This document shows, piece after piece, positions 52,501 to 60,847 of a stretch of 64,000 nt of DNA (position 1 is the first letter of the stretch; each line of letters begins with the position of its first letter). The position numbers were made by a program, and so were the translations under genes. The stretch lies in NCBI RefSeq assembly GCF_034424175.1, contig NZ_CP139986.1, forward strand, positions 3,038,001 through 3,102,000. Reading direction: 5' to 3'. This DNA is from Kluyvera intermedia (lineage in GTDB: Bacteria; Pseudomonadota; Gammaproteobacteria; Enterobacterales; Enterobacteriaceae). The notes below the pieces were generated by a model that did not search any database, was not told the DNA's origin, and saw only the letters and a list, made by a program, of their open reading frames with translations.

Positions 52501-53724
52501 CGGCTGTGCGTACTGCGGCTCCTGGTAAACAGGCTGCTGCGGCTGCGCGTACTGCGGTTCCTGATAAACTGGCGGCTGCGTATTCAGCGGCTGTTCGTAA
52601 GCCGGTTGCGGTGCTGATTGCCAGCCTTCTGGTGTAGGAGCAATGTTCGGATCTGTGGTGACAGGGGCAGACACGGGCTGCCATTCAACGTCAGGAATAG
52701 TCGCCGGCTGAGCAGCGTCGGCAGTCCATGCAGGAGCCGTCACCATCGCAGTGGCCACAGGGGCGGATTCAGTCACCGAATGGCCGTTTAGCAGCGGATC
52801 GAATTCATCGTACTCGGACGCGCGCGTGGCGGTAGCACCGGAGAACAGCACATCATCAGGATCGGCCTTAGCCGCATAACGCTCAGCCCCTTCCGGATCA
52901 TCCATACGGCGACCTGAGAACAACGCTTCATCCGTTTTACGTCCCATTGGATTAGAGAATTTTTCGGCAATGCGTTTGCGACGAGCCAGTGCTCCGCGCA
53001 AGATACGTGCACGGCGAGAGTCACGCGATACTTTCGGCGCAACCTCACCCTCTTCTTCGTATTCGTCGTCTTCGTAGTCGTCTTCTTCGACCCAGCTATC
53101 ATCGCGGCGGGTACGGTTGCTGGCGAACGTCAGAACATTCAGGATCCAGCTGCCCATTTTTTCAGCAATGCTGACCCAGGACCAGCCGGTAAACAGCGTT
53201 AAACCCGCAGCCCAAATACACAACAATGCAATGGTGCCGCCGCTGCTGTGCAGCATCGGTTGTAAAGCCGTGCTTAACAGGCTGCCGACAACGCCGCCCG
53301 AGGCAAAATACCAGATATCATCTGCGTTGATAGCGGCCAAGCCGCAGGAGGTAAGAATAATCGCCAGGACGCCAATCAGGCGTAACGACACAGCGAAATA
53401 GTCGATGTAGTCTTCGCTCGCACGGTGTCGCCAGGCAAACCAACAGCCGCCTACGATAATCACCGGAATGGTGTACGCCATCACGCCGAAAATGAAGAAC
53501 AGCGTGTCCGCAAGCCACGCGCCCGGAGCGCCACACAAATTGTGGATAGGTTCGTGCCAGGCCGTTTGAGACCAGCTGGGATCGGAAGGATTAAAGCTCA
53601 GTAGTGCTGCCATCAACCAGACGGCAAAAATGGCGCATAAAAGGAGCAACGCCTCAAGGAGTCGGCGTCCGCTGCTGAGTTTTGTAAGTTTGACTTCTTT
53701 GTCTTCTGTATATTCCTGGCTCAA
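49600..53724 (-). CDS. ftsK: DNA translocase FtsK
   Basis: Septal DNA pump that joins divisome assembly to chromosome dimer resolution by XerCD at dif. A TTG start at 53724 (SQEYTEDKEV...), eight bases after GGAGAG, matches the E. coli N terminus and gives 1374 residues; a further TTG at 53745 is less likely. The N-terminal domain has four membrane helices (about 20-190). A very long Pro/Gln linker follows, with eight 13-residue repeats. The alpha-beta motor has Walker A GTTGSGKSVGVNAM and Walker B VVLVDEFADLMM; the gamma winged helix ends VSEQGHNGNREVLAPPPFD. It lies after lrp and behind a LexA-type box. Confidence 0.97.
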   Translation of the reverse strand: MSQEYTEDKEVKLTKLSSGRRLLEALLLLCAIFAVWLMAALLSFNPSDPSWSQTAWHEPIHNLCGAPGAWLADTLFFIFGVMAYTIPVIIVGGCWFAWRHRASEDYIDYFAVSLRLIGVLAIILTSCGLAAINADDIWYFASGGVVGSLLSTALQPMLHSSGGTIALLCIWAAGLTLFTGWSWVSIAEKMGSWILNVLTFASNRTRRDDSWVEEDDYEDDEYEEEGEVAPKVSRDSRRARILRGALARRKRIAEKFSNPMGRKTDEALFSGRRMDDPEGAERYAAKADPDDVLFSGATATRASEYDEFDPLLNGHSVTESAPVATAMVTAPAWTADAAQPATIPDVEWQPVSAPVTTDPNIAPTPEGWQSAPQPAYEQPLNTQPPVYQEPQYAQPQQPVYQEPQYAQPQQPVYQEPQYAQPQQPVYQEPQYAQPQQPVYQEPQYAQPQQPVYQEPQYAQPQQPAYQEPQYAQPQQPVYQEPQYAQPQQPVYQEPNEQAYIAEPPFVEPTPTVEPEPIVEEEVKPAHRPPLYYFEEVEEKRAREREQLAAWYQPIPEPLAPVEQQGVFPSTPAPVSMPEPTAAVAPIAASVRDASVAAGAVAAAAAASAPLFSPADGPRPQIKEGIGPKLPAPNRVRVPTRRELASYGIKLPSQRMAEERAAREAERYQTDDTENLNDDEADAVHQDALARQFAATQQQRYGETDAHHDSYAAEGDDADNVAEAELARQFAASQQSRYASEQPDGAYSYSADDFEFSPMKTLVDDTPKAPLFTPSAMPEPVAPPQPQHYQQPPQHAQSHQQPQHAPQYAQPQQPVQHSQYAQPQQPVQQPQHPQYAQPQQSVQQPQHPQYAQTQQPVPPPQESLIHPLLMRNGDDRPLQRPTTPLPSLDLLTPPPTEVEPVDTFALEQMARLVETRLADYRIKADVVNYSPGPVITRFELNLAPGVKAARISNLSRDLARSLSTVAVRVVEVIPGKPYVGLELPNKKRQTVYLREVLDCDKFRDNPSPLTVVLGKDIAGEPVVADLAKMPHLLVAGTTGSGKSVGVNAMIISMLYKAQPEDVRFIMIDPKMLELSVYEGIPHLLTEVVTDMKDAANALRWSVNEMERRYKLMSALGVRNLAGYNEKIAEAARMGRPIPDPYWKPGDSMDATHPVLEKLPYIVVLVDEFADLMMTVGKKVEELIARLAQKARAAGIHLVLATQRPSVDVITGLIKANIPTRIAFTVSSKIDSRTILDQGGAESLLGMGDMLYAAPNSNNPVRVHGAFVRDQEVHAVVQDWKARGRPQYVDGITSDSESEGGGGGGFDGAEELDPLFDQAVNFVTQKRKASISGVQRQFRIGYNRAARIIEQMEAQGIVSEQGHNGNREVLAPPPFD
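51141..51410 (-). repeat. Degenerate Gln/Pro/His repeat in distal FtsK linker
   Basis: The encoded stretch is rich in QPQH, QYAQPQQ and VQQP units (about 7-13 residues, imperfect) just before the motor domain. The nucleotide repeat is degenerate, unlike the array at 52244-52582. E. coli FtsK has a different tandem array (QQPVAPQPQY) at the same place. Confidence 0.75.
52244..52582 (-). repeat. Tandem 39-bp repeat array inside ftsK
   Basis: Eight consecutive 39-bp units (52244-52555) plus a partial ninth encode the 13-residue unit PQQPVYQEPQYAQ; one unit has Ala for Val. The units differ mainly at synonymous or conservative sites and all keep the frame. The array lies in the disordered linker between the membrane and motor domains. 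Confidence 0.95.
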
Positions 53725-53758
53725 GAAAGGCTCTCCAGGTGCCAAATGCTAAAACGGA

Positions 53759-53788
53759 CAACAGTGTCAGATTACGCTGACACTGTTG
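53759..53788 (-). repeat. Perfect 12-bp hairpin in the ftsK leader
   Basis: CAACAGTGTCAG (53759-53770) and CTGACACTGTTG (53777-53788) pair perfectly around a 6-nt loop. On the minus strand the hairpin lies directly after the LexA-type box and 34 bases before the ftsK start. It may be the lrp terminator, although the following T tract is weak. Confidence 0.8.
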
Positions 53789-53804
53789 CTGTATGGATTA
53801 ACAG
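53789..53804 (-). promoter_or_regulatory. LexA (SOS) box upstream of ftsK
   Basis: The 16-base sequence CTGT-ATGGATTA-ACAG fits the LexA consensus CTGT-N8-ACAG in both half-sites. In E. coli an SOS-inducible promoter (dinH) drives ftsK from the same place, so damage induction is likely here too. Confidence 0.8.
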
Positions 53805-53844
53805 GAGTGTAATCAAACTACGCTGATTTTGCACCTGTTCCGTT

Positions 53845-54339
53845 TTAGCGGGTCTTAATTACCAGACGATTACTCTGTTTGACCTCTTCCATAACGACAT
53901 ACGTACGGGTGTCGTTGACGCCAGGCAGGCGCAGCAGAGTCTCGCCAAGGAGCTTACGGTATGCCGACATATCGGGTACGCGGGTTTTCAACAAATAGTC
54001 GAAATCACCGGAAACCAAGTGACACTCTTGAATTTCTTCAAGTTTTTGTACGGCGGTATTAAATTGTTCGAACACATCCGGCGCGCCACGATTCAGAGTA
54101 ATCTCAACAAAAACCAGCAGCGACGCATCCAGATAATGCGGGTTCAGCAGCGCGGTATAGCCCTGAATAAAACCCTGTCGTTCCAGACGACGTACGCGCT
54201 CAAGGCACGGGGTCGGAGAAAGTCCTACTCTTTTGGAAAGCTCGACGTTCGAAATACGCCCATCTTTTTGCAATTCATTCAGGATGTTGCGGTCGATGCG
54301 GTCGAGATCTTTGCCAGGGCGTTTTTTACTATCTACCAT
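53845..54339 (-). CDS. lrp: Leucine-responsive regulatory protein Lrp
   Basis: Global regulator of amino acid metabolism, pili and transport; forms octamers and hexadecamers that wrap DNA and responds to leucine. It has 164 residues, as in E. coli, and the sequence looks almost unchanged. The helix-turn-helix is GRISNVELSKRVGLSPTPCLERVRRLE (about 33-60). The C-terminal RAM domain (about 75-155) holds the leucine-response site. It is transcribed away from trxB, with a long shared upstream region. Confidence 0.98.
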   Translation of the reverse strand: MVDSKKRPGKDLDRIDRNILNELQKDGRISNVELSKRVGLSPTPCLERVRRLERQGFIQGYTALLNPHYLDASLLVFVEITLNRGAPDVFEQFNTAVQKLEEIQECHLVSGDFDYLLKTRVPDMSAYRKLLGETLLRLPGVNDTRTYVVMEEVKQSNRLVIKTR

Positions 54340-54882
54340 TATTATTGTCTCTCTGTATTCCTTCCCTACTCCTGTCTTGACTCTGTGTCACTTCACTGTT
54401 CAGAGCCTTATCCCGATTTCAATACGCCGTTGTTGCTGCAACGACGGATATCCCAGGGTATGCGTATGAGAAGCTCCGGTGCCACCCTCCGACATCACGT
54501 ATGAAGTCTGTCCACGTCATACGTAGATTTCAGTGATCCGGTTAAAAATGGCATTTACGTGCATGAAAATTCACCACACGCGAAACACTGCTTTTCTTCT
54601 TCCTTGAATGTTGTCGCAAAAGCACAGGTGATTGTCAAAGCAAAACATCTTTTTTTAGTACAACATGCCAGATATTCATTATCAGCCGGGCTTGATTCAC
54701 ATGTAATCGTCTTATAACTCTGCCGCTGACAGTAGAAATAATTATATTTTTTGATGTTAAATTAAGCAATCAATCGGCATATTCTATTGCACATATCGTT
54801 AACATAATCTCAGTGCTCTTTTTTTACGTCTACAAATTCCCTACAATCCAGACCAATGTCTGCCAACAATTATGGGGATCTC
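54340..54882. other. lrp-trxB divergent regulatory region
   Basis: No gene is credible in these 543 bases. They must hold the lrp promoter and long leader (minus strand; E. coli has a leader of over 250 nt) and the trxB promoter (plus strand). The stretch 54640-54800 is AT-rich with A and T tracts, as expected for Lrp and H-NS binding, but I cannot fix individual sites by eye. Confidence 0.6.
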
Positions 54883-55848
54883 ATGGGCACGGCCAAACAC
54901 AGTAAGTTGTTAATCCTTGGTTCAGGACCTGCGGGATATACCGCTGCGGTCTATGCTGCACGCGCAAACCTGCAACCGGTACTGATTACCGGTCTGGAAA
55001 AAGGCGGTCAGCTGACCACCACCACCGAAGTGGAAAACTGGCCAGGCGATCCGAACGATCTGACCGGTCCGCTGCTGATGGAACGCATGCACGAGCATGC
55101 CACCAAGTTTGAAACCGAAATTCTTTTCGATCACATTCACACTGTCGATCTGCAAAACCGTCCCTTCCGCCTGACCGGCGACAGCGGCGAATACACCTGC
55201 GATGCCTTAATCATCGCTACCGGTGCCTCTGCCCGTTACCTGGGTCTACCATCGGAAGAAGCGTTTAAAGGTCGTGGCGTGTCTGCGTGCGCAACCTGTG
55301 ACGGATTCTTCTACCGCAACCAAAAAGTCGCGGTGATTGGCGGCGGGAACACGGCCGTGGAAGAAGCGCTGTACCTGTCTAACATTGCCTCTGAAGTGCA
55401 TCTGATTCACCGTCGTGAATCCTTCCGCGCGGAAAAAATCCTTATCAAACGTCTGATGGATAAAGTGGAAAGCGGCAATATTGTGCTGCACACCCACCGT
55501 ACACTGGAAGAAGTGACCGGTGACCAGATGGGTGTTAGCGGTCTGCGTCTGCGTGATACCCAGAGTGATAATATTGAGTCTCTCGAGGTCGCAGGTCTGT
55601 TTGTCGCTATCGGCCACAGCCCGAACACGGCTATTTTCCAGGGCCAACTGGAACTGGAAAACGGCTATATCAAAGTTCAGTCCGGTATTCACGGTAACGC
55701 GACCCAGACCAGCATCCCTGGAGTCTTTGCCGCAGGTGACGTGATGGACCACATTTACCGTCAGGCGATCACCTCTGCGGGCACCGGCTGTATGGCTGCG
55801 CTGGACGCAGAACGTTATCTCGACGGTCTGGCAGACGCTTGCAAATAA
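54883..55848 (+). CDS. trxB: Thioredoxin-disulfide reductase
   Basis: FAD enzyme that reduces thioredoxin with NADPH in the cytoplasm. The start at 54883 (MGTAKHSKLLILGSGPAGYTAAV) follows GGGGATC and gives 321 residues, as in E. coli; nine upstream codons in frame are not conserved. FAD motif GSGPAGYTAAVYAAR, redox-active SACATCDGFF, NADPH motif GGGNTAVEEALYL and the C-terminal GVFAAGDVMD are present. It is upstream of cydDC, with a terminator between. Confidence 0.98.
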   Translation: MGTAKHSKLLILGSGPAGYTAAVYAARANLQPVLITGLEKGGQLTTTTEVENWPGDPNDLTGPLLMERMHEHATKFETEILFDHIHTVDLQNRPFRLTGDSGEYTCDALIIATGASARYLGLPSEEAFKGRGVSACATCDGFFYRNQKVAVIGGGNTAVEEALYLSNIASEVHLIHRRESFRAEKILIKRLMDKVESGNIVLHTHRTLEEVTGDQMGVSGLRLRDTQSDNIESLEVAGLFVAIGHSPNTAIFQGQLELENGYIKVQSGIHGNATQTSIPGVFAAGDVMDHIYRQAITSAGTGCMAALDAERYLDGLADACK

Positions 55849-55875
55849 TCTTTACAAGTCAGTAACAAAAGTAAA

Positions 55876-55906
55876 AAAGGCGACGATAAGTCGCCTTTAT
55901 TTTTTC
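55876..55906 (+). terminator. Rho-independent terminator of trxB
   Basis: A 9-bp stem AAAGGCGAC (55876-55884) / GTCGCCTTT (55890-55898) with a 5-nt loop, followed by ATTTTTTC, 27 bases after the trxB stop. Confidence 0.92.
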
Positions 55907-55964
55907 TGCGATGTAACATTGCCGCGCACATAACTGAAACCATAAGCTACCTGCTAAGCGCCCA

Positions 55965-57731
55965 ATGAATAAAAGTCGCCAACAAGAACTCACCCGCTGG
56001 CTCAAACAGCAAAGCGTAGTCTCGCGCCGCTGGTTGATGACCTCCCGTCTGCTCGGCTTCGCAAGCGGTGTACTGATTATCGCCCAAGCCTGGTTCCTGG
56101 CCCGTATTCTTCATCACATGATCATGGAGAATATTCCACGAGAAGCCCTGCTGATGCCGTTTATCCAGCTGGTGCTGATTTTTATCCTTCGCGCTTGGGT
56201 CGTCTGGCTACGCGAACGCGTCGGTTTCCATGCCGGACAACAGATCCGCTTTGAGATCCGTCGTCAGGTGCTGGACCGCCTCCAGCAGGCAGGGCCAGCC
56301 TGGATTCAAGGCAAACCAGCCGGAAGCTGGGCAACGCTGATTCTTGAGCAGATTGACGATATGCACGATTACTACGCGCGCTATCTCCCGCAGATGGCAT
56401 TGGCGACGTGCGTGCCACTGTTAATTGTGGCGGCAATCTTCCCATCAAACTGGGTGGCAGCACTCATTTTGCTAGTCACCGCACCGCTGATACCGATGTT
56501 CATGGCGCTAGTCGGCATGGGTGCTGCCGATGCTAACCGCCGTAACTTCCTCGCCCTGGCGCGCCTGAGTGGACACTTCCTCGACCGTCTGCGCGGCATG
56601 GACACCTTACGTATTTTCGGACGCGGAGAAGCTGAGACCGACAGCATCCGTGAAGCCTCACAAGATTTTCGTCATCGCACGATGGAAGTGCTGCGTCTGG
56701 CCTTCCTCTCCTCCGGCGTACTTGAGTTCTTTACTTCGCTCTCCATTGCGTTGGTCGCGGTCTACTTCGGTTTCTCTTATCTGGGCGAGCTCAACTTTGG
56801 CAGCTATGGGATGGCGGTAACGCTCTCCTCCGGCTTCCTGGCATTGATACTGGCACCTGAATTCTTCCAGCCGCTGCGTGATTTAGGCACCTTCTACCAT
56901 GCGAAAGCTCAAGCCGTGGGCGCCGCTGATAGCCTGAAAACCTTCCTTGAAGCGCCGCTGGCACACCCTGAACAGGGTGATCAGGTTCTGGAGACCAGCG
57001 AGCCGGTCACGCTTCAGGCAAAAGATCTGTTTATCACTTCCCCGGAAGGCAAAATGCTGGTTGGGCCGCTTAACTTCACCCTGGGCGCCGGACAACGCGC
57101 AGTGCTGGTGGGGCAAAGTGGCTCCGGTAAAAGTTCGCTGCTAAATGCGCTGGCTGGATTCTTACCCTATAGCGGGTCGCTACTGGTTAACGGCGTCGAA
57201 CTGCGCCATCTGCAGCCGGAAGGCTGGCACCGCCTGATGAGTTGGGTCGGGCAAAACCCGCAACTTCCTGCACCTACAGTTCGCGACAACGTGCTGCTGG
57301 GCAACCCCGATGCCAATGAAGAAGAACTTAATAACGCACTGGAAAAAGCGTGGGTTAATGAGTTTCTACCACAGCTTCCGCAAGGCGTAGACACCGCCGT
57401 TGGTGAGCAGTCCGCCCGCTTGTCCGTCGGCCAGGCACAACGCGTCGCGGTGGCGAGAGCGTTGATAGCGCCGTGCCGTCTGTTACTGCTGGATGAACCC
57501 GCAGCTAGCCTTGACGCCCATAGCGAGCAACGGGTGATGCAAGCACTGACCGAAGCCTCGACCCAACAAACCACGCTGATGGTCACCCACCAACTCGAAG
57601 GGTTGACCGAATGGGATGCTATCTGGGTGATGGAAAACGGTCAGATCATTGAGCAGGGTACGTATCAACAGCTGGTTGAGGCTAATGGCGTCTTCACTAG
57701 CCTGCTGGCCAATCGTCAGGAGGAGATTTAA
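55965..57731 (+). CDS. cydD: Heterodimeric ABC exporter subunit CydD
   Basis: With CydC it forms the inner-membrane exporter needed for cytochrome bd assembly; it moves cysteine and glutathione to the periplasm in E. coli and binds haem. It has 588 residues, as in E. coli. A membrane domain with six helices (about 20-310) precedes an ATPase domain with Walker A VLVGQSGSGKSSLLNAL, signature LSVGQAQRVAVARAL and Walker B LLLLDEPAASLD. The signature departs from LSGGQ at one residue, as usual in CydD. The stop codon abuts the cydC start. Confidence 0.97.
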   Translation: MNKSRQQELTRWLKQQSVVSRRWLMTSRLLGFASGVLIIAQAWFLARILHHMIMENIPREALLMPFIQLVLIFILRAWVVWLRERVGFHAGQQIRFEIRRQVLDRLQQAGPAWIQGKPAGSWATLILEQIDDMHDYYARYLPQMALATCVPLLIVAAIFPSNWVAALILLVTAPLIPMFMALVGMGAADANRRNFLALARLSGHFLDRLRGMDTLRIFGRGEAETDSIREASQDFRHRTMEVLRLAFLSSGVLEFFTSLSIALVAVYFGFSYLGELNFGSYGMAVTLSSGFLALILAPEFFQPLRDLGTFYHAKAQAVGAADSLKTFLEAPLAHPEQGDQVLETSEPVTLQAKDLFITSPEGKMLVGPLNFTLGAGQRAVLVGQSGSGKSSLLNALAGFLPYSGSLLVNGVELRHLQPEGWHRLMSWVGQNPQLPAPTVRDNVLLGNPDANEEELNNALEKAWVNEFLPQLPQGVDTAVGEQSARLSVGQAQRVAVARALIAPCRLLLLDEPAASLDAHSEQRVMQALTEASTQQTTLMVTHQLEGLTEWDAIWVMENGQIIEQGTYQQLVEANGVFTSLLANRQEEI

Positions 57732-59453
57732 ATGCGCGCATTGCTGCCTTATCTGGCGCTCTACAAACGTCACAAATGGCTATTAAGCCTCGGTGTCGTG
57801 CTGGCGATAATCACGCTATTAGCCAGCATTGGCTTACTGACGCTCTCCGGCTGGTTCCTGTCTGCATCGGCCGCGGTCGGGTTCGCGGGAGCTTACACCT
57901 TCAACTACATGCTGCCCGCTGCGGGCGTACGCGGTGCGGCGATTATTCGTACTGCCGGTCGCTACTTTGAGCGTCTGGTCAGCCACGATGCCACCTTCCG
58001 CGTGCTGCAACACCTTCGCGTCTTCACATTCAGCAAGCTGCTACCGCTCTCCCCTGCTGGGCTCGCGCGTTTTCGTCAGGGTGAACTGCTAAACCGCATG
58101 GTGGCGGATGTCGACACGCTCGATCATCTTTACCTGCGCGTGATTTCACCGCTGATTGGCGCACTGGTGGTTATTCTGGTGGTTACCGCCGGGCTAAGTC
58201 TGCTGGACGTTAGCCTTGCACTGACGCTCGGCGGCATCATGCTGGCGACGCTGCTCATCCTGCCACCGCTGTTTTACCGCGCTGGTAAGCCGACCGGCGT
58301 ACAGCTCACCACGCTGCGTGGGCAATATCGTCAACAGTTAACCGGCTGGCTTCAGGGACAGGCGGAACTCACCATTTTCAACGCCAGCCAGCGCTATCGT
58401 AAGCAAATGGAGCAGACTGAACTGAACTGGCATGATGCCCAGCGTCGCCAGTCCGAACTTACCGCCCTTTCCCAGGCGCTGATGCTGCTTATCGGCGGTG
58501 CGGCAGTGGTTGCCATGTTATGGCTTGCCGCCGGAGGCGTGGGCGAGAATACGCAGCCAGGTGCGCTTATCGCCCTGTTTGTCTTCTGTGCGCTGGCGGC
58601 GTTCGAAGCTCTCGCACCGGTGACCGGGGCGTTTCAGCATTTGGGTCAGGTTATCGCCTCGGCGCTACGCGTCAGTCAGATTATTGAACAGCAGCCTGAA
58701 GTGACCTTCCCGCAGCAAGCCTCAGCTCGGCCGGAGCAGGTGGCGCTGACGCTAGACAACGTTTCGTTCACCTACCCTGAACAGTCGCAGCCCGCGCTGG
58801 ATAGGCTGTCACTGCAAATTCATGCCGGTGAACACATTGCCATTCTGGGACGTACCGGCTGCGGCAAATCAACGCTGTTGCAACTGCTGACCCGCGCCTG
58901 GGATCCACAGCAAGGTCAGCTCCAGCTTAACAACAGTCCGCTTAGCCGCATGGATGAACAAACGCTTCGCCAGACCATGAGCCTGGTGCCACAGCGTGTG
59001 CATCTGTTTAGCGCAACCCTACGCGACAACCTATTGCTGGCAAAACCCCAGGCCAGTGACGAGATGCTCTGTGAGGTCTTGCGCCGCACCGGGTTAGAAA
59101 AGCTGCTGGAAGACTCAGGGCTTAACAGCTGGCTGGGTGAAGGCGGTCGTCAACTTTCCGGGGGCGAATTACGCCGCCTTGGGATTGCCCGTGCATTGTT
59201 ACACGATGCGCCGCTGATGCTGCTGGATGAACCTACCGAAGGGCTGGATGCCACCACCGAGAGTCAGATTCTCGAGCTGCTGGCTGACGTTATGCGCGAT
59301 AAAACGCTGCTGATGGTGACCCATCGCCTGCGTGGACTGGCGCGATTTAATCAGATAATTGTCATGGACAACGGACAAATTATTGAGCAAGGTAATCATA
59401 CAGAACTGCTGGCAAAACAAGGTCGTTACTACCAGTTTAAACAGCGCCTGTAG
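57732..59453 (+). CDS. cydC: Heterodimeric ABC exporter subunit CydC
   Basis: Partner of CydD in thiol export and cytochrome bd maturation. It has 573 residues, as in E. coli, and its ATG directly follows the cydD stop. The membrane domain (about 15-310) has the ABC-transporter coupling helices; the ATPase domain shows Walker A ILGRTGCGKSTLLQLL, signature LSGGELRRLGIARALL and Walker B MLLDEPTEGLD. It is upstream of aat in what is probably one transcript. Confidence 0.97.
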   Translation: MRALLPYLALYKRHKWLLSLGVVLAIITLLASIGLLTLSGWFLSASAAVGFAGAYTFNYMLPAAGVRGAAIIRTAGRYFERLVSHDATFRVLQHLRVFTFSKLLPLSPAGLARFRQGELLNRMVADVDTLDHLYLRVISPLIGALVVILVVTAGLSLLDVSLALTLGGIMLATLLILPPLFYRAGKPTGVQLTTLRGQYRQQLTGWLQGQAELTIFNASQRYRKQMEQTELNWHDAQRRQSELTALSQALMLLIGGAAVVAMLWLAAGGVGENTQPGALIALFVFCALAAFEALAPVTGAFQHLGQVIASALRVSQIIEQQPEVTFPQQASARPEQVALTLDNVSFTYPEQSQPALDRLSLQIHAGEHIAILGRTGCGKSTLLQLLTRAWDPQQGQLQLNNSPLSRMDEQTLRQTMSLVPQRVHLFSATLRDNLLLAKPQASDEMLCEVLRRTGLEKLLEDSGLNSWLGEGGRQLSGGELRRLGIARALLHDAPLMLLDEPTEGLDATTESQILELLADVMRDKTLLMVTHRLRGLARFNQIIVMDNGQIIEQGNHTELLAKQGRYYQFKQRL

Positions 59454-59493
59454 GCTATGATTAGTTAACGTTGTTTCATGAGGTCATCGCGGC

Positions 59494-60198
59494 ATGCGCC
59501 TTGTCCAGCTTTCTCGACATTCGATAGCTTTTCCCTCACCTGAGGGCGCATTACGCGAACCAAATGGACTTCTGGCCTTAGGGGGCGATCTCGCCCCTGC
59601 CCGGCTGTTGATGGCCTATCAGCGCGGGATTTTCCCATGGTTTTCACCCGGCGACCCGATTCTCTGGTGGTCACCCGATCCCCGTGCCGTGCTGTGGCCT
59701 GAGCAGTTTCATCTCAGTCGCAGCATGAAACGTTTTCACAAGACCTCCCCATACCGCGTCACACTGAACTACGCCTTTAGCCAGGTTATTGAAGGTTGCG
59801 CGCAGGATCGTCACGAAGGCACCTGGATTACTGCTAGTATCAGTCAGGCCTACCATCGGCTGCACGAGCTGGGTCACGCTCACTCCATTGAAGTCTGGCA
59901 AGACGACACGCTTGTAGGCGGCATGTACGGCGTTGTGATGGGCGAACTGTTTTGCGGCGAGTCAATGTTCAGCCGGGCAGAGAACGCCTCTAAGACGGCG
60001 TTGTACGTCTTCTGTGAGGCATTTCATCAGGCTGGCGGTAAACTAATCGACTGTCAGGTGCTAAACAGCCATACCGCTTCGCTGGGCGCGGTGGAAATTC
60101 CGCGTCGTGATTATCTGGAACAGTTGGATACTCTGCGTACTGGACGATTGTCCCATCAATTTTGGGTACCTCGCCCGTTGTTTTGCGCTGAAAGGTAA
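59494..60198 (+). CDS. aat: Leucyl/phenylalanyl-tRNA--protein transferase
   Basis: Adds Leu or Phe from charged tRNA to proteins with N-terminal Lys or Arg, creating N-degrons that ClpS hands to ClpAP. It has 234 residues, as in E. coli, starting MRLVQLSRHSIAFPSPEGALREPNGLLALGGDL. The family blocks AYQRGIFPWFSPGDPILWWSPDPR and GGMYGVVMGELFCGESMFSR are present. It lies 40 bases after cydC and close to clpA, whose protein completes the same pathway. Confidence 0.97.
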   Translation: MRLVQLSRHSIAFPSPEGALREPNGLLALGGDLAPARLLMAYQRGIFPWFSPGDPILWWSPDPRAVLWPEQFHLSRSMKRFHKTSPYRVTLNYAFSQVIEGCAQDRHEGTWITASISQAYHRLHELGHAHSIEVWQDDTLVGGMYGVVMGELFCGESMFSRAENASKTALYVFCEAFHQAGGKLIDCQVLNSHTASLGAVEIPRRDYLEQLDTLRTGRLSHQFWVPRPLFCAER

Positions 60199-60482
60199 AT
60201 GTTTTCAGCACAATTTCCATGAGGATGATATAATTGCCGACGAGAGTCGCTTCTGCCTTTTGCCCCGCCGCCGTTTGGGAATCATTCGAGTCAGATAACA
60301 CCCACGTTTATCCTGCTGTTTCCGGCTTGGTTCGCGCCCATCACATAACTAGTTTGTGTGGTGAAAGGGTGATGCGCAAAAACGACTTTCGCCGATAAAG
60401 ACGGACAATTCTTTACTTACTTGATGAATTTCGGCATTATCTTGCCGGTTCAAATTACGGTAGTGATACCCCAGAGGATTAG

Positions 60483-60701
60483 ATGGCCAAAGAAGACAAT
60501 ATTGAAATGCAGGGTACCGTTCTTGATACGTTACCTAATACCATGTTCCGCGTAGAACTGGAAAACGGACACGTGGTGACTGCACATATCTCCGGTAAAA
60601 TGCGCAAAAACTATATCCGCATCCTGACGGGCGACAAAGTGACTGTTGAGCTGACCCCGTACGACCTGAGCAAAGGCCGCATTGTCTTCCGTAGTCGCTA
60701 A
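60483..60701 (+). CDS. infA: Translation initiation factor IF-1
   Basis: Small S1-fold initiation factor that binds the A site of the 30S subunit. It has 72 residues, as in E. coli, starting MAKEDNIEMQGTVLDTLPNTMF and ending GRIVFRSR. An AGAGGATT ribosome site precedes the ATG. The leader (GGCATTATCTTGCCGG...) looks conserved, so the usual proximal promoter is probably in the 284-base gap after aat. It is followed by a terminator and the DUF1996-type gene on the other strand. Confidence 0.99.
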   Translation: MAKEDNIEMQGTVLDTLPNTMFRVELENGHVVTAHISGKMRKNYIRILTGDKVTVELTPYDLSKGRIVFRSR

Positions 60702-60757
60702 TAACCGCAGATAATGAGCGTCTGGCGCGAAGTTCGCCGAGCGCTATTTGCCGGATA

Positions 60758-60787
60758 ATGCCTCGCTTAACGCGGGGCATTTTTTTA
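60758..60787 (+). terminator. Rho-independent terminator of infA
   Basis: ATGCCTCGC (60758-60766) pairs with GCGGGGCAT (60772-60780) with one T-G pair and a 5-nt loop, followed by six T residues. Confidence 0.88.
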
Positions 60788-60790
60788 TCG

Positions 60791-60821
60791 AAAAAAAAGC
60801 GCCAGATTATCGGCGCTTTTT
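60791..60821 (-). terminator. Terminator of the DUF1996-type gene (bidirectional form)
   Basis: A 9-bp stem AAAAGCGCC (60795-60803) / GGCGCTTTT (60812-60820) with an 8-nt loop. On the minus strand it is followed by a run of eight T residues in total, 27 bases after the gene's stop. Confidence 0.88.
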
Positions 60822-60847
60822 GTCGATGCGAGAGACTAATAATACAA

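Noticed and set aside
51604..52617. 337-codon Leu/Arg-rich frame and Ala-rich frames opposite the ftsK linker
   Set aside because: The repetitive protein is a by-product of the 39-bp repeat, which stays open in several frames; ftsK itself is certain.
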